A DNA stretch of 55,361 nucleotides, from contig JAKSKR010000018.1 in the NCBI GenBank assembly GCA_024401645.1, positions 1-55,361 on the forward strand. Reading direction: 5' to 3'. Of this stretch, positions 17,143 to 25,033 are shown in pieces. Position numbers and translations under genes: made by a program. The DNA is from Paludibacteraceae bacterium. GTDB taxonomy: Bacteria > Bacteroidota > Bacteroidia > Bacteroidales > Paludibacteraceae. Under the pieces are notes generated by a model. The model had not been told where the DNA came from, did no database searches, and saw only the letters and a program-made list of their open reading frames with translations. How positions within the stretch are numbered: position 1 is the stretch's first letter; the number at the start of each line of letters is the position of its first letter.

Positions 17143-17877
17143 TTACTTTATTGCGCCTTGGCTTATCCATTCTTTTACCAGGTTACTCATCGAGTTTCCG
17201 TAGAAGAACTTGGTGTGGTCGTAGTGCCAGGCCGAATACTCGTTATACTCGGTCAGCACTTTGTAAAGTGTGCTGCGTTCGGCATGGTTTGGTTCAACTC
17301 GCATCAGGCTGTCTACTTTTTTCGATGGCACGTTCACAAGGCTTTCAAAGCTGTTGCCATCGGTCAGGTAAAGTCCTGCAGCTGGGGTCTCGCCCATGCC
17401 ATGGCAAAAGGCACAACGCTTGTTGAAGATGGAGGCTTGAATGGTGGCATACATGCCGGCATCTAGTTCGCCAGCATTGTAGTAAATGGTGTCTTCTATG
17501 GCTCTGTTGCCGTCTTCGCCGCGGTTGAAGAGGGTGGCGAGGCTTGCCACTTTCTTGTTGATGCGGTTAAGCACGCAAAGCTCAATGGTTTCACAATCGG
17601 GGTTTATGCCCTCAAATCTGAAGTCTATCTCGCCCTCGGTTTGCGGTAGGCTTTTTGCCAACAGGGGGTAGGAGTCTTGCACAGCAAAGGCTGCCACGGC
17701 AATCTGGTATTTTCCACTTTCCCACTGGCTCATGTTCTTTATGTTACCCTTTAGCCTGATGGCGTACCCCTCGTTAATGTCGAGGTGAAGCACGTCGTGT
17801 ATGTTGCCATCGTCGCAGCTGGTGGCAAATGTAACAAACGCCAGTAGGGCAACTAGCTCTTTTATTTTCAATTTCAT
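17143..17877 (-). CDS. Mono-haem c-type cytochrome-like lipoprotein
   Basis: 244 residues from the ATG at 17877, chosen because it gives a lipoprotein signal with Cys after AFVTFATS. One haem-binding motif CAFCH near residue 153, in the context FNKRCAFCHGMGETPAAGLY. A beta-rich N-terminal domain precedes it. Probably an electron-transfer or reductase partner of the di-haem protein. It starts four bases after the porin stop, so the two are translated together. Confidence 0.75.
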   Translation of the reverse strand: MKLKIKELVALLAFVTFATSCDDGNIHDVLHLDINEGYAIRLKGNIKNMSQWESGKYQIAVAAFAVQDSYPLLAKSLPQTEGEIDFRFEGINPDCETIELCVLNRINKKVASLATLFNRGEDGNRAIEDTIYYNAGELDAGMYATIQASIFNKRCAFCHGMGETPAAGLYLTDGNSFESLVNVPSKKVDSLMRVEPNHAERSTLYKVLTEYNEYSAWHYDHTKFFYGNSMSNLVKEWISQGAIK

Positions 17878-17881
17878 AGGC

Positions 17882-19138
17882 CTAGAAACTGTATTGTAGT
17901 AATAGGGTTGCCTTGTGGGTGGCAATGCCAAGGTCGTCGTTGTCGCGGTCTAGCTGGTTGTCGTGCTTGGTGCGGCCGGTATATTGGTACATGGCCTGCA
18001 TCTTCAGGTTGCAGCTGCGAATAAAGTAGTTCAAGCCTAGGGCTGGCATGTTCAGGTAGCCGTTCACGTCTAGTCCGTTTCGGTTGTAGAAATCGTAGCG
18101 GAATGCGCCTTGCAGACTGTTGGTAAGGAAGTAGCCTACTTGAGCATAACCACCTAGGTAGTCGAAACTGTCGTCAATCTTCTGTCGGTCGGTAAACCCA
18201 ACGTGCATGTAGTACATTTCACCTGCAAGGTATAGGCGCTTGTAGATCCAGGCGGCTTCAACGCCGGCACGTGTGTCGTTGGTGCTTTCGTTCTCGCTTT
18301 CAACGTTAATACCGCCCGAAACGGCGAACATGAGCTTGTTGTCGTCGAGGTGGTTCGGGTCGCCTTGGGTGCTTGGCATTACGCCCTTTGGCATGAAGGC
18401 AAGTCGTCCGGCATAGAGGAGGGAAGGTATGTGCCAATCGTCGCTGAACGTCTTTGTTGCACCATTTACGCCACTGCCGGTCCCATTCCAAGCACCCAGC
18501 TCATAGCTCAACTTTTGCTTGGCAAACAGACCGTGAAGTTCGACGCCAAGGTCGAAACCTGTGCCAATGGTCGGTGTTACGGCATTAAGGGTATATGGCA
18601 TAATGGTGGCACTGGTTAGCGAGGTTGGCAGGCTTGGCAGCAAGGTTCCGCCTAGCATGGTTAGGTAAGCATGGGTAAACGGAGTTTTGAACTTACCGGC
18701 ACGCACCTGCACGCCGTCGTTCACTTTGGCGTCTATCCAACCTTGTTGCAGAATGTTACCGCCACTGGCTGCTGCATTTAGGCTGACGTTAAATGTGAGT
18801 TTGTCGTATGCTCTACCTGTAAAGCCGATGATGGCGTATGGTACGGCAAAGCCCGAGTTGGCAACGTTGTCTTGGTTGTAGGCTTTGTCTAAACCTTCGT
18901 CGTCATACCAGTTGAAGTTGGCGGTGGTCTGCACCATCATGTAAGGCTTGAAGGCGAACTTTCCGTCTTTGCTCTGCAAGGCGAAGCCTTTGCGTCCGGC
19001 AATTGGAGTTACGCCGCAATCGTTGTCTTCCATAATCTGACGGTCGCGTTCTGTTGGTGTGTATTGAAGGGTGTCTTGTGCTGATGCTGTGCCAAAAAGG
19101 GAGGCAAGCATTGCCAATGTAAGGTAAGTATGTTTCAT
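17882..19138 (-). CDS. Porin (OprO/P-like beta-barrel)
   Basis: 418 residues from the ATG at 19138 (MKHTYLTLAMLASLFGTASAQ), chosen for its signal peptide; the longer frame gives an Arg-rich nonsense leader. Repeated amphipathic strands with aromatic girdles, for example DKLTFNVSLN, and a C-terminal phenylalanine (LLLQYSF), the classic outer-membrane end. Resembles phosphate-selective-type porins. In this cluster it may admit iron or a chelate (inference). Confidence 0.8.
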   Translation of the reverse strand: MKHTYLTLAMLASLFGTASAQDTLQYTPTERDRQIMEDNDCGVTPIAGRKGFALQSKDGKFAFKPYMMVQTTANFNWYDDEGLDKAYNQDNVANSGFAVPYAIIGFTGRAYDKLTFNVSLNAAASGGNILQQGWIDAKVNDGVQVRAGKFKTPFTHAYLTMLGGTLLPSLPTSLTSATIMPYTLNAVTPTIGTGFDLGVELHGLFAKQKLSYELGAWNGTGSGVNGATKTFSDDWHIPSLLYAGRLAFMPKGVMPSTQGDPNHLDDNKLMFAVSGGINVESENESTNDTRAGVEAAWIYKRLYLAGEMYYMHVGFTDRQKIDDSFDYLGGYAQVGYFLTNSLQGAFRYDFYNRNGLDVNGYLNMPALGLNYFIRSCNLKMQAMYQYTGRTKHDNQLDRDNDDLGIATHKATLLLQYSF

Positions 19139-19164
19139 TGTTTTCGTTTTATTTAAGAAAAGGC

Positions 19165-20589
19165 TTATAGTGATTGTAGGAATTTTACGAGTGCATCGCG
19201 GTCGGCTTTGTTCATTTTTGCAAAAATGTTTTTCGAAGCCTCGCCTTCGCCGCCGTGCCACATTATGGCTTCAACGAAGTTGCGGGCGCGACCGTCGTGT
19301 AAGAAGTAGCTGTGTCCATTCACAACCTGTTGCAGACCAATGCCCCAAAGTGGGGTAGTGCGCCACTCGTTGCCCATGGCTAGGCCGCTCTTGTAGTGGT
19401 CGTCGAGTCCCACACCGCAGATTTCTGAACCCATGTCGTGCAGCAGGAAGTCGCTGTAAGGGTGAATGGTTTGTCCGCCAAGCCAAGGCAACCGGGTGCC
19501 GTTTAGCAGTGTGCTGCCGCCCACGCGGGTGTGTAGGGTGGTAACGTGGCACAAGTGGCATTTGGCTTTGTAGAACATCTGTTCGCCCCGCATAACCGTG
19601 CTGTCGTTCACGTTGCGTCTGGCAGGTACACCATTGGCTTGCATATAAAGGTCAACGTCTTCCATGTCTTCGGTGCTGGCGTCAAGCTTGTCGTAAAGGA
19701 GTCCCATCATGCTACCTTGACTTATCTGTCGCTGACCGCGGCATATTTCTTCGGGATAGCGGCTGTTGGTGTACCCCATGTCGCTACTGAAGCCTAGCTC
19801 AACCGTAAGGTCGGCATGTTGTGCCTTGTTGCCGCTTAACCCAAGTTGCTTAATGCCGCGTTCGGTAATGTAGTTGCACCGGCCGCTAATGCCGTATTCG
19901 GGATAGTTGCTGCGGGCGGCAAGGGTTTCAATTTCATGCGGGTCTAGGGCCATCATCTGTCCCATGCCCACATGCCGAAGTGGAATGCGAACCGTGCAGA
20001 AAAGGTCTTCGGGCTTTATGCTGTCGGCATACCAGTCGGTAATGCGGTAGTCGAACCAGCAGAGCTCGTATTTCTCGCCATCGGGGAAGGCGAATTCCTT
20101 GTAGTGCTTGTCTATTTTCAGCTTGCCTTCTGCCTCAACGCCATAAATGCTTTGGTCGTGAACGACGCGACCGTAATCTTGGAAAAATTGGCCGTTTTTT
20201 CGGGTGACGTATATCAGCATGCTGCTAAAACCATATTTTCCGCTACCTTCCGTTCCGGTCCATGCGGCGGGTATGGTTCTGCCTGTGTTGTTGTGGCAAC
20301 TGCCGCAGCTGTATCCGGCATAAACAGGACCTAGGCCGTTGAGTGTCTTTGGCCCGTCGTCGTAAAGGCTGTTGCCCCTGTTCCAGCGAATAAGGTTGCT
20401 GCCGGTTACCCAATCGGCTTGTGTGTCGTAGGCAAACGAGGTGTTCGAGTAGATGGTTGCTGTTCCGGCCGAAAGGGCATAGCCTTTCCTTACCTCTACA
20501 TATTCCTCGGTTATACCTTCCTTTTCGCAGCTTGTTGAGGCTAGCATTAACCCGACGATGACGAAATGTTTTACTGCATTCTGTTTCAT
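19165..20589 (-). CDS. Di-haem oxidoreductase, DUF1111 (putative thiol oxidoreductase)
   Basis: 474 residues. Lipoprotein signal ending MLASTSC (Cys 21). Two haem-binding motifs: C95-GS-C98-H99 and C344-HL-C347-H348. The stretch EWRTTPLWGIGLQQVV-like and YFLHDGRARNFVEAIMWHGG near the end is typical of the DUF1111 di-haem peroxidase-like family. These proteins travel with imelysins in bacterial iron-uptake loci, where a redox role is proposed. Haem attachment would need the CcsBA gene in this same cluster. Confidence 0.9.
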   Translation of the reverse strand: MKQNAVKHFVIVGLMLASTSCEKEGITEEYVEVRKGYALSAGTATIYSNTSFAYDTQADWVTGSNLIRWNRGNSLYDDGPKTLNGLGPVYAGYSCGSCHNNTGRTIPAAWTGTEGSGKYGFSSMLIYVTRKNGQFFQDYGRVVHDQSIYGVEAEGKLKIDKHYKEFAFPDGEKYELCWFDYRITDWYADSIKPEDLFCTVRIPLRHVGMGQMMALDPHEIETLAARSNYPEYGISGRCNYITERGIKQLGLSGNKAQHADLTVELGFSSDMGYTNSRYPEEICRGQRQISQGSMMGLLYDKLDASTEDMEDVDLYMQANGVPARRNVNDSTVMRGEQMFYKAKCHLCHVTTLHTRVGGSTLLNGTRLPWLGGQTIHPYSDFLLHDMGSEICGVGLDDHYKSGLAMGNEWRTTPLWGIGLQQVVNGHSYFLHDGRARNFVEAIMWHGGEGEASKNIFAKMNKADRDALVKFLQSL

Positions 20590-20634
20590 TTGGTACGTTG
20601 TTCCTACTTTTTTCCTTCAAACCCTAAAAGGGAA

Positions 20635-20651
20635 AACCCGTTTACCGGGTT
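20635..20651 (-). terminator. Intercistronic hairpin, possible attenuator
   Basis: AACCCG-TTTAC-CGGGTT stem between the imelysin stop and the DUF1111 start; on the minus strand it is followed by CCCTTTT. The 111-base gap is the longest in this operon, so partial termination here is plausible. Confidence 0.5.
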
Positions 20652-20700
20652 CTCCCAAATAGTGAAATATGTTACCTCTTTATTGATAATTGTTTATGTG

Positions 20701-21897
20701 TTAATTGGCAATGGTTCTTGGCTTTCCCGACTTGTAGATGAGGTATTCAATGGTGTGGAAACCACGAATACTCTGGGCTGCGGCTATGCCTTCGTTTTCT
20801 TCATCGAATTCACCTTCCCAGTTCAGGTCGCCGAAGTCGCCTTTGTTCAATATATCTTGAATGGCACTTTGGTCAAGTGGCCAACTGTCCATGTTAGGGT
20901 CAAGTCCAAGGTCGCCAACAGGGCCGAACAAGAAGGCTTCGCTCTTTTCCCAGAAGGTACGGCTTGCAATCCACTTGTCGCAAAGGGTTTCAAAGCCGCT
21001 GTTACTTGGAGCCTTGGCGAAGTCTGCCACACTGTTGTAAAGGTCATCGTTGGCATCTTTCAAACTCTTGTAGGTTGGCAGCACCACGTTGTCGACGTAG
21101 GCTGCATTTATGGCCTCAAGCTCGTCTTCATTGAGTTCAGACAAGGCTGGTTTCAGCTTCTTGTCGAGTAGCTCTTCCAACTCGGCGCAGGCCTCTACGG
21201 CTGCAAGTGCTTCGTTAGATGCAATGTGGTTGCGGAATGGCTGCGGAATGCCAAGGATAGTTGATATTGTTTTCTGAATAGCGGCACTTACTTCCTTGTC
21301 TAGGGCAGCATCTTTCTTTGCTATGGCTGCCGAAATGGAGGTTGCGGCTACCTTGCCGTCTAGGCTACCGTAGTATGAGTTCTTAATGCTCTCAATGTTG
21401 TTGCTGTAGTCTACGCGACTGTGCCAGCTGTACCACGACTCTACGCTGTAGAGGGCTTCTTCATACTTCTTGCTCTTCCACAATTCTAGCGGATCGCCAA
21501 TCTTGCTCTGGCCCACTTCGTGCGCAATGTCAATGCAACCGTCTACAATCTGTTCGGTAGCTGCAAGTGCCGATGCAAATGTGGTGTTCTTGCCGGCATT
21601 CTTGAAGGTGGTGGCATAGGCTTCACCGCCTTCGTAGTTCTCGGTCCAGTCGTTGTAGAGGCTGCTGGCGTCACTCTTCAGGTAGTTGGCCACAACCATC
21701 ATGTACTTGTTCCAGTTGTCTTTGTTTGTGCTGTTGTAGGTCAAGACGTCTTTGGCGTCAATTTCGTTGATGATGTTCTGCGAGTTGTCGGCAGAACCGT
21801 TGTTGTCGTCATCGTCGTCGCTGCACGAGGTCAACGTGCCCGCAGTCATGGCTAGCCCCATGGTTAGGGCAATTGCGTACTTGTAATTGAACTTCAT
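20701..21897 (-). CDS. Imelysin-family lipoprotein (iron-regulated, M75-like)
   Basis: 398 residues. Lipoprotein signal ending GTLTSC, followed by an Asp-rich linker (DDDDDNN). Mostly helical, with the imelysin GxHxxE motif GFHTIE at residues 379-384 near the C-terminus. The stretch WPLDQSAIQDILN is also typical. Imelysins (IrpA, EfeO-like) bind iron at the cell surface or in the periplasm. 30 bases after the porin stop. Confidence 0.92.
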   Translation of the reverse strand: MKFNYKYAIALTMGLAMTAGTLTSCSDDDDDNNGSADNSQNIINEIDAKDVLTYNSTNKDNWNKYMMVVANYLKSDASSLYNDWTENYEGGEAYATTFKNAGKNTTFASALAATEQIVDGCIDIAHEVGQSKIGDPLELWKSKKYEEALYSVESWYSWHSRVDYSNNIESIKNSYYGSLDGKVAATSISAAIAKKDAALDKEVSAAIQKTISTILGIPQPFRNHIASNEALAAVEACAELEELLDKKLKPALSELNEDELEAINAAYVDNVVLPTYKSLKDANDDLYNSVADFAKAPSNSGFETLCDKWIASRTFWEKSEAFLFGPVGDLGLDPNMDSWPLDQSAIQDILNKGDFGDLNWEGEFDEENEGIAAAQSIRGFHTIEYLIYKSGKPRTIAN

Positions 21898-21927
21898 TAT
21901 ATTTCTTATAATAGGTTGATATTCGGT

Positions 21928-23376
21928 TTATTTCTTGTTGAACCATGCCACGTAGGCAATACCTAGCGAAAAGTCGTTCTCCGACTTGTATGCCGTGCTC
22001 CAGTCAAAGGCATTGTCGGTACCCACATGGTGGGTGGTCCAGTCGCCTTTAACTACTAGGTAGGGCAGTGCATACCAGTCTACGCCAAAGGTCCATGCGG
22101 CTACCTGGCAACGCGGGTCTCTAACTTCGCCAACCCACCCCTCGGCTAGTTTCTCTTGCGGATTGTAGTACTCGTAGCGGGCGAACGGATAAATGCGTAG
22201 CGGCTTGTGTGTGTGGAAGAAGTTGCCAATGTTTAGCCCCACTTCGCCGCCATAGCTTACGCCATACTTGGCAATTGGCGTGTTGCCGCTGTAGGCAGCA
22301 CTGGTTCGCCCAATGGTGGCACGTGTCAGCTTAATGGTGTTGCCAATGTTGCCGTGCACCACGTTGGCGCGGGCTGTTACCCATTTGTTGGTGTATTGGG
22401 CGTCGCCACTGAAAATGCGTATGGGAACTTTAAAGGTGCTGTAGTAGTGTGGAAAACTGGAGTTCTTACCTGCATCGTTGCACCAGTACATGCTGCCGCC
22501 AACCCTTAATCCGGGTATCCCTTTATAGTCTAGTCGCCCAACTAGGGCTGGGCTTGAAAAGATGTCTTGTTCAAAAAGGCCTTGCTTGGCCCCACCTAGG
22601 TATTTGTACTTGTCTAGGCCGTCTACGGTCAGTCCGTTCACCACAAGAAACTGGTAGTCGAACGAGCCTACATTACCGAACAGCTGTATACCGGTTTCGT
22701 GCCATGTCGAAGGTAGAATGTAGGTTTCGCCTTCCGGACGGCTGGTGCCAAAGAAGAAGATGGGCTCGTGGTGGGCGTTGGTCAGTCCCACGGGTACAAT
22801 GACGTGGCCAAGTCGGACGTTAAATTCTCTTGCAAAAGGAATGGTGATGTGGAACTGCTCTAGTGCCACTTCGCCGCCTTTCTCCCACTCGTTTTCAAGT
22901 TCGCCGTTCTCTGCGCCCGATCCGGTTTCCTGTTCCCATTCGGTGCCGACGCCACCGGCTTCAAATTCAATTTCTGCGCCAAGGTGAAACCAACGGCTAA
23001 ACTTGTAGTCGCCTGCCAAAACAAAGCGGGGGAGTGATATTTCCGAACGGTCCATGCGGTAAACGCCTTTGCCGCCCCAACGGTTGTAGCTGTAGTCCTT
23101 GTGCCTGACTAGCATCTCGCCATAACCGCCTATTCGGTATTTTCCATAGCTAGGGTCGCCGTTGTAAGACTCTTTATGTTCGTCGGTCTCTTCCCCTTTT
23201 TCAACTTTCATGCTGTCTTTAACTGTGTATTGCAGTTGTCGGCAGTTGTCGGATTGTTGTTGCTCCAGAATTTCAATTCTTCTGATGAGGGAGTCGAGCC
23301 TTCCAGCTTCATAGTCTTGTGCTATGGCTGTGCTGCTGAACGCTGCCCATAAGAGTATGTTTAACGAAACTTTCAT
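21928..23376 (-). CDS. Outer-membrane porin, first gene of the iron cluster
   Basis: 482 residues. Signal peptide 1-19 (ends AIAQ), a short coiled coil near 24-45 (RLDSLIRRIEILEQQQ), then a barrel with repeated amphipathic strands (YGEMLVRHKDYS, FHLGAEIEFEAGG, FNVRLGHVIVPVG). The coiled coil plus barrel layout is common in Bacteroidota porins. First in the leftward run, with a promoter and an operator-like palindrome upstream. Confidence 0.8.
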   Translation of the reverse strand: MKVSLNILLWAAFSSTAIAQDYEAGRLDSLIRRIEILEQQQSDNCRQLQYTVKDSMKVEKGEETDEHKESYNGDPSYGKYRIGGYGEMLVRHKDYSYNRWGGKGVYRMDRSEISLPRFVLAGDYKFSRWFHLGAEIEFEAGGVGTEWEQETGSGAENGELENEWEKGGEVALEQFHITIPFAREFNVRLGHVIVPVGLTNAHHEPIFFFGTSRPEGETYILPSTWHETGIQLFGNVGSFDYQFLVVNGLTVDGLDKYKYLGGAKQGLFEQDIFSSPALVGRLDYKGIPGLRVGGSMYWCNDAGKNSSFPHYYSTFKVPIRIFSGDAQYTNKWVTARANVVHGNIGNTIKLTRATIGRTSAAYSGNTPIAKYGVSYGGEVGLNIGNFFHTHKPLRIYPFARYEYYNPQEKLAEGWVGEVRDPRCQVAAWTFGVDWYALPYLVVKGDWTTHHVGTDNAFDWSTAYKSENDFSLGIAYVAWFNKK

Positions 23377-23401
23377 TTTTCTAATGCCCTTGTTTACGAT
23401 G

Positions 23402-23409
23402 CAAAGTTA
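23402..23409 (-). promoter_or_regulatory. -7 element of the iron-cluster promoter
   Basis: TAACTTTG on the minus strand fits TAnnTTTG; it lies 26 bases before the porin start at 23376. Confidence 0.6.
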
Positions 23410-23432
23410 CGGACCGTCATTTTCTCTTTTTG

Positions 23433-23448
23433 TCATCATTTTTGATGA
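23433..23448. promoter_or_regulatory. Palindromic operator candidate
   Basis: TCATCA-TTTT-TGATGA, centred about 35 bases upstream of the -7 box of the iron cluster, where the -33 element would be. Such a site suits a repressor. It is not a good match to the classic GATAATGAT Fur box, so the regulator is open. Confidence 0.5.
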
Positions 23449-23511
23449 TTTCTTCTCTGTTTCATCACTATTTGTGGGGATTCAAGTACTCTAATGCCTT
23501 GTTCTCATTAC

Positions 23512-23548
23512 AAAAAAAGTCCCCACACCGCTCGGGTATGGGGACTTT
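23512..23548 (-). terminator. Terminator of the leftward gene at 23573
   Basis: Stem AAGTCCCCA (23517-23525) / TGGGGACTT (23539-23547); on the minus strand it is followed by a run of seven T. Confidence 0.85.
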
Positions 23549-23572
23549 CGTCTTAATTGTTATTTCTACAAA

Positions 23573-23827
23573 TTATTTGCCTTGTGATACCTGAATGGTA
23601 TTAACCTTACCACTCTTGATGGTAACATTAGAGATGGCGTCGCACTGGGAGTTCTGCTTGCCGTCGGTATATTCAATGACGGTATTGTCAAAAGTCTGTT
23701 CTGCGGCAAGAAATGCAGCCCAAATTACTTCAGAATCGCTAACTTCCTTATACTTATACATGTTTACCTTCGCAATTTCTCCTGAAGGGCCGCTCTGTGA
23801 ACTTGTTGTCAATGCTGGAATTGTCAA
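23573..23827 (-). CDS. Hypothetical protein, 84 residues or slightly longer
   Basis: An open frame with good coding character (SEVIWAAFLAAEQTFDNTV), ending in VSQGK. No ATG is in frame: the first candidate is the TTG at 23827, but the frame stays open back to a TAA about 55 bases upstream and reads KNYKGSDAKSIQQ there, which looks protein-like. Either the start is unusual or the 5' end is lost. A clear terminator follows, so the unit was transcribed at some time. Family unknown. Confidence 0.5.
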   Translation of the reverse strand: MTIPALTTSSQSGPSGEIAKVNMYKYKEVSDSEVIWAAFLAAEQTFDNTVIEYTDGKQNSQCDAISNVTIKSGKVNTIQVSQGK

Positions 23828-23833
23828 CTGTTG

Positions 23834-24216
23834 AATGCTCTTTGCGTCAGAGCCCTTGTAATTTTTTGTTTTTGTTAGTTAATGTTATTGAATTTTGATT
23901 GTTTGTGCAAGTATATGTTTTGTTTAGTGCTATATGTATCAGATTGTTAATTGTATAGCTTGGTTTAGAATAAATATTGTTTATAATAATTGTAATTAGT
24001 TCGTTCTGTTTAGCAAAATTCGTTAATTTATTTGAAAAATGCAAGTAGTTTAACAACTCCATTTCCTATGTGTGTCGATTATTTCTGGAAGGTACAAAAG
24101 CAGTTTACAAACACAATTTTCTTTTTTGTGGCATCTTGAAACTCGGAATTATATTAAATTTGAATATTCATTTATTCAATCACGGCGTTTCTACGCCTAA
24201 ACTTTGAGATAGGCTT
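23834..24216. other. AT-rich gap without a convincing gene
   Basis: Strongly AT-rich. The only long frame (leftward, 23847-24062) is low-complexity Asn/Ile/Lys/Thr and is best read as chance. I see no tRNA, terminator or clear promoter apart from AT-rich sequence before the HAD gene. Confidence 0.6.
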
Positions 24217-24849
24217 ATGGTTAATGTTTTGGTTTTCGACTACGGAGGCATCATAGTAAATATGGATTGGAACTTGTTAAGGGACGCTCTTTCGCAAGCC
24301 GGCATTTCACGCTTAAGGATGTTCTTTTATAGGAAGAAAATTAAAAGCCTTATGAATCGGTACATCGATGGCATTGAACCCGAAGAGGAAGTGATGAAGG
24401 AAATGTTGGCAATGTGCCGTCCTGGAACTTCAGAGACGCAAGTTAATTACCTCATCAGCACTTTGTGTGGTAACATTCCGGCTAGTCGCCTTGAAATGTT
24501 GGTGAAGTTACGCAAGAAATATAAGGTCTACCTGCTTAGCAACATTAACGATACCTTGTGGAAGGAATGCCAAAAGAAGATGCAGGACTTGGGTTATACG
24601 GCAGAAGACTGTTTCGACGATGTTTTCCTTTCTTACCGGATGGGGGTGGCTAAACCCGATCCGAAAATCTTCGAAATGCTGCAGGCTGCCACTCATCTCA
24701 TTCCCGAAGAAACCCTTTACTTCGACGATAACGCGGCCAACATTGCAACGGGTAAACAACTGCATTACCAAAGCATACATGTTAAGGAATGTTGCTTGGA
24801 AGATTACGTTGACTTGATACCGGATTACCAAGCAATCGTTAAGGGATAA
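24217..24849 (+). CDS. HAD-superfamily hydrolase (HAD-IA, YihX-like)
   Basis: 210 residues. Motif I is FDYGGIIVNMDW at residues 6-17: the nucleophile Asp is there but the usual second Asp (DxD) is Gly, as in YihX-type sugar phosphatases. Motif II LLSNIN near 107, motif III MGVAKPDPKIFE near 142, motif IV YFDDNAANI near 168. Likely a small sugar-phosphate phosphatase. It borders the AT-rich DUF262 island on its left. Confidence 0.88.
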   Translation: MVNVLVFDYGGIIVNMDWNLLRDALSQAGISRLRMFFYRKKIKSLMNRYIDGIEPEEEVMKEMLAMCRPGTSETQVNYLISTLCGNIPASRLEMLVKLRKKYKVYLLSNINDTLWKECQKKMQDLGYTAEDCFDDVFLSYRMGVAKPDPKIFEMLQAATHLIPEETLYFDDNAANIATGKQLHYQSIHVKECCLEDYVDLIPDYQAIVKG

Positions 24850-24875
24850 TAAAAATATTAACCAGTGATATTAAT

Positions 24876-24992
24876 ATGGAAGAAAAGAGTTTCCTAGTGT
24901 TTGCTTCACAGGAAAAAATGTGTTTTTTGCTGCGATCAATTGAAGAAATACTAACAATTTCTATCATTACAAAGTTTACTTTGGGGATGTAA
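24876..24992 (+). CDS. Short frame of 38 codons before the DUF262 pair
   Basis: ATG at 24876, stop at 24990-24992, product starts MEEKSFLVFASQEK. It lies in the 184-base gap before the DUF262 genes. AT-rich, no recognised family, no clear ribosome site. It could be a leader peptide, a gene remnant or chance. Confidence 0.25.
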   Translation: MEEKSFLVFASQEKMCFLLRSIEEILTISIITKFTLGM

Positions 24993-25033
24993 ATAACAGA
25001 ATGTCTACGAGAATTTAAAAATAAAAGCGATAT

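Noticed and set aside
23433..23448. Fur box
   Set aside because: Palindrome is real, but it is a poor match to the 19-bp Fur consensus; kept only as an operator candidate.
23847..24062. 71-codon leftward gene
   Set aside because: Low-complexity Asn/Ile/Thr translation of AT-rich DNA, in a different frame from the following gene and without other support.
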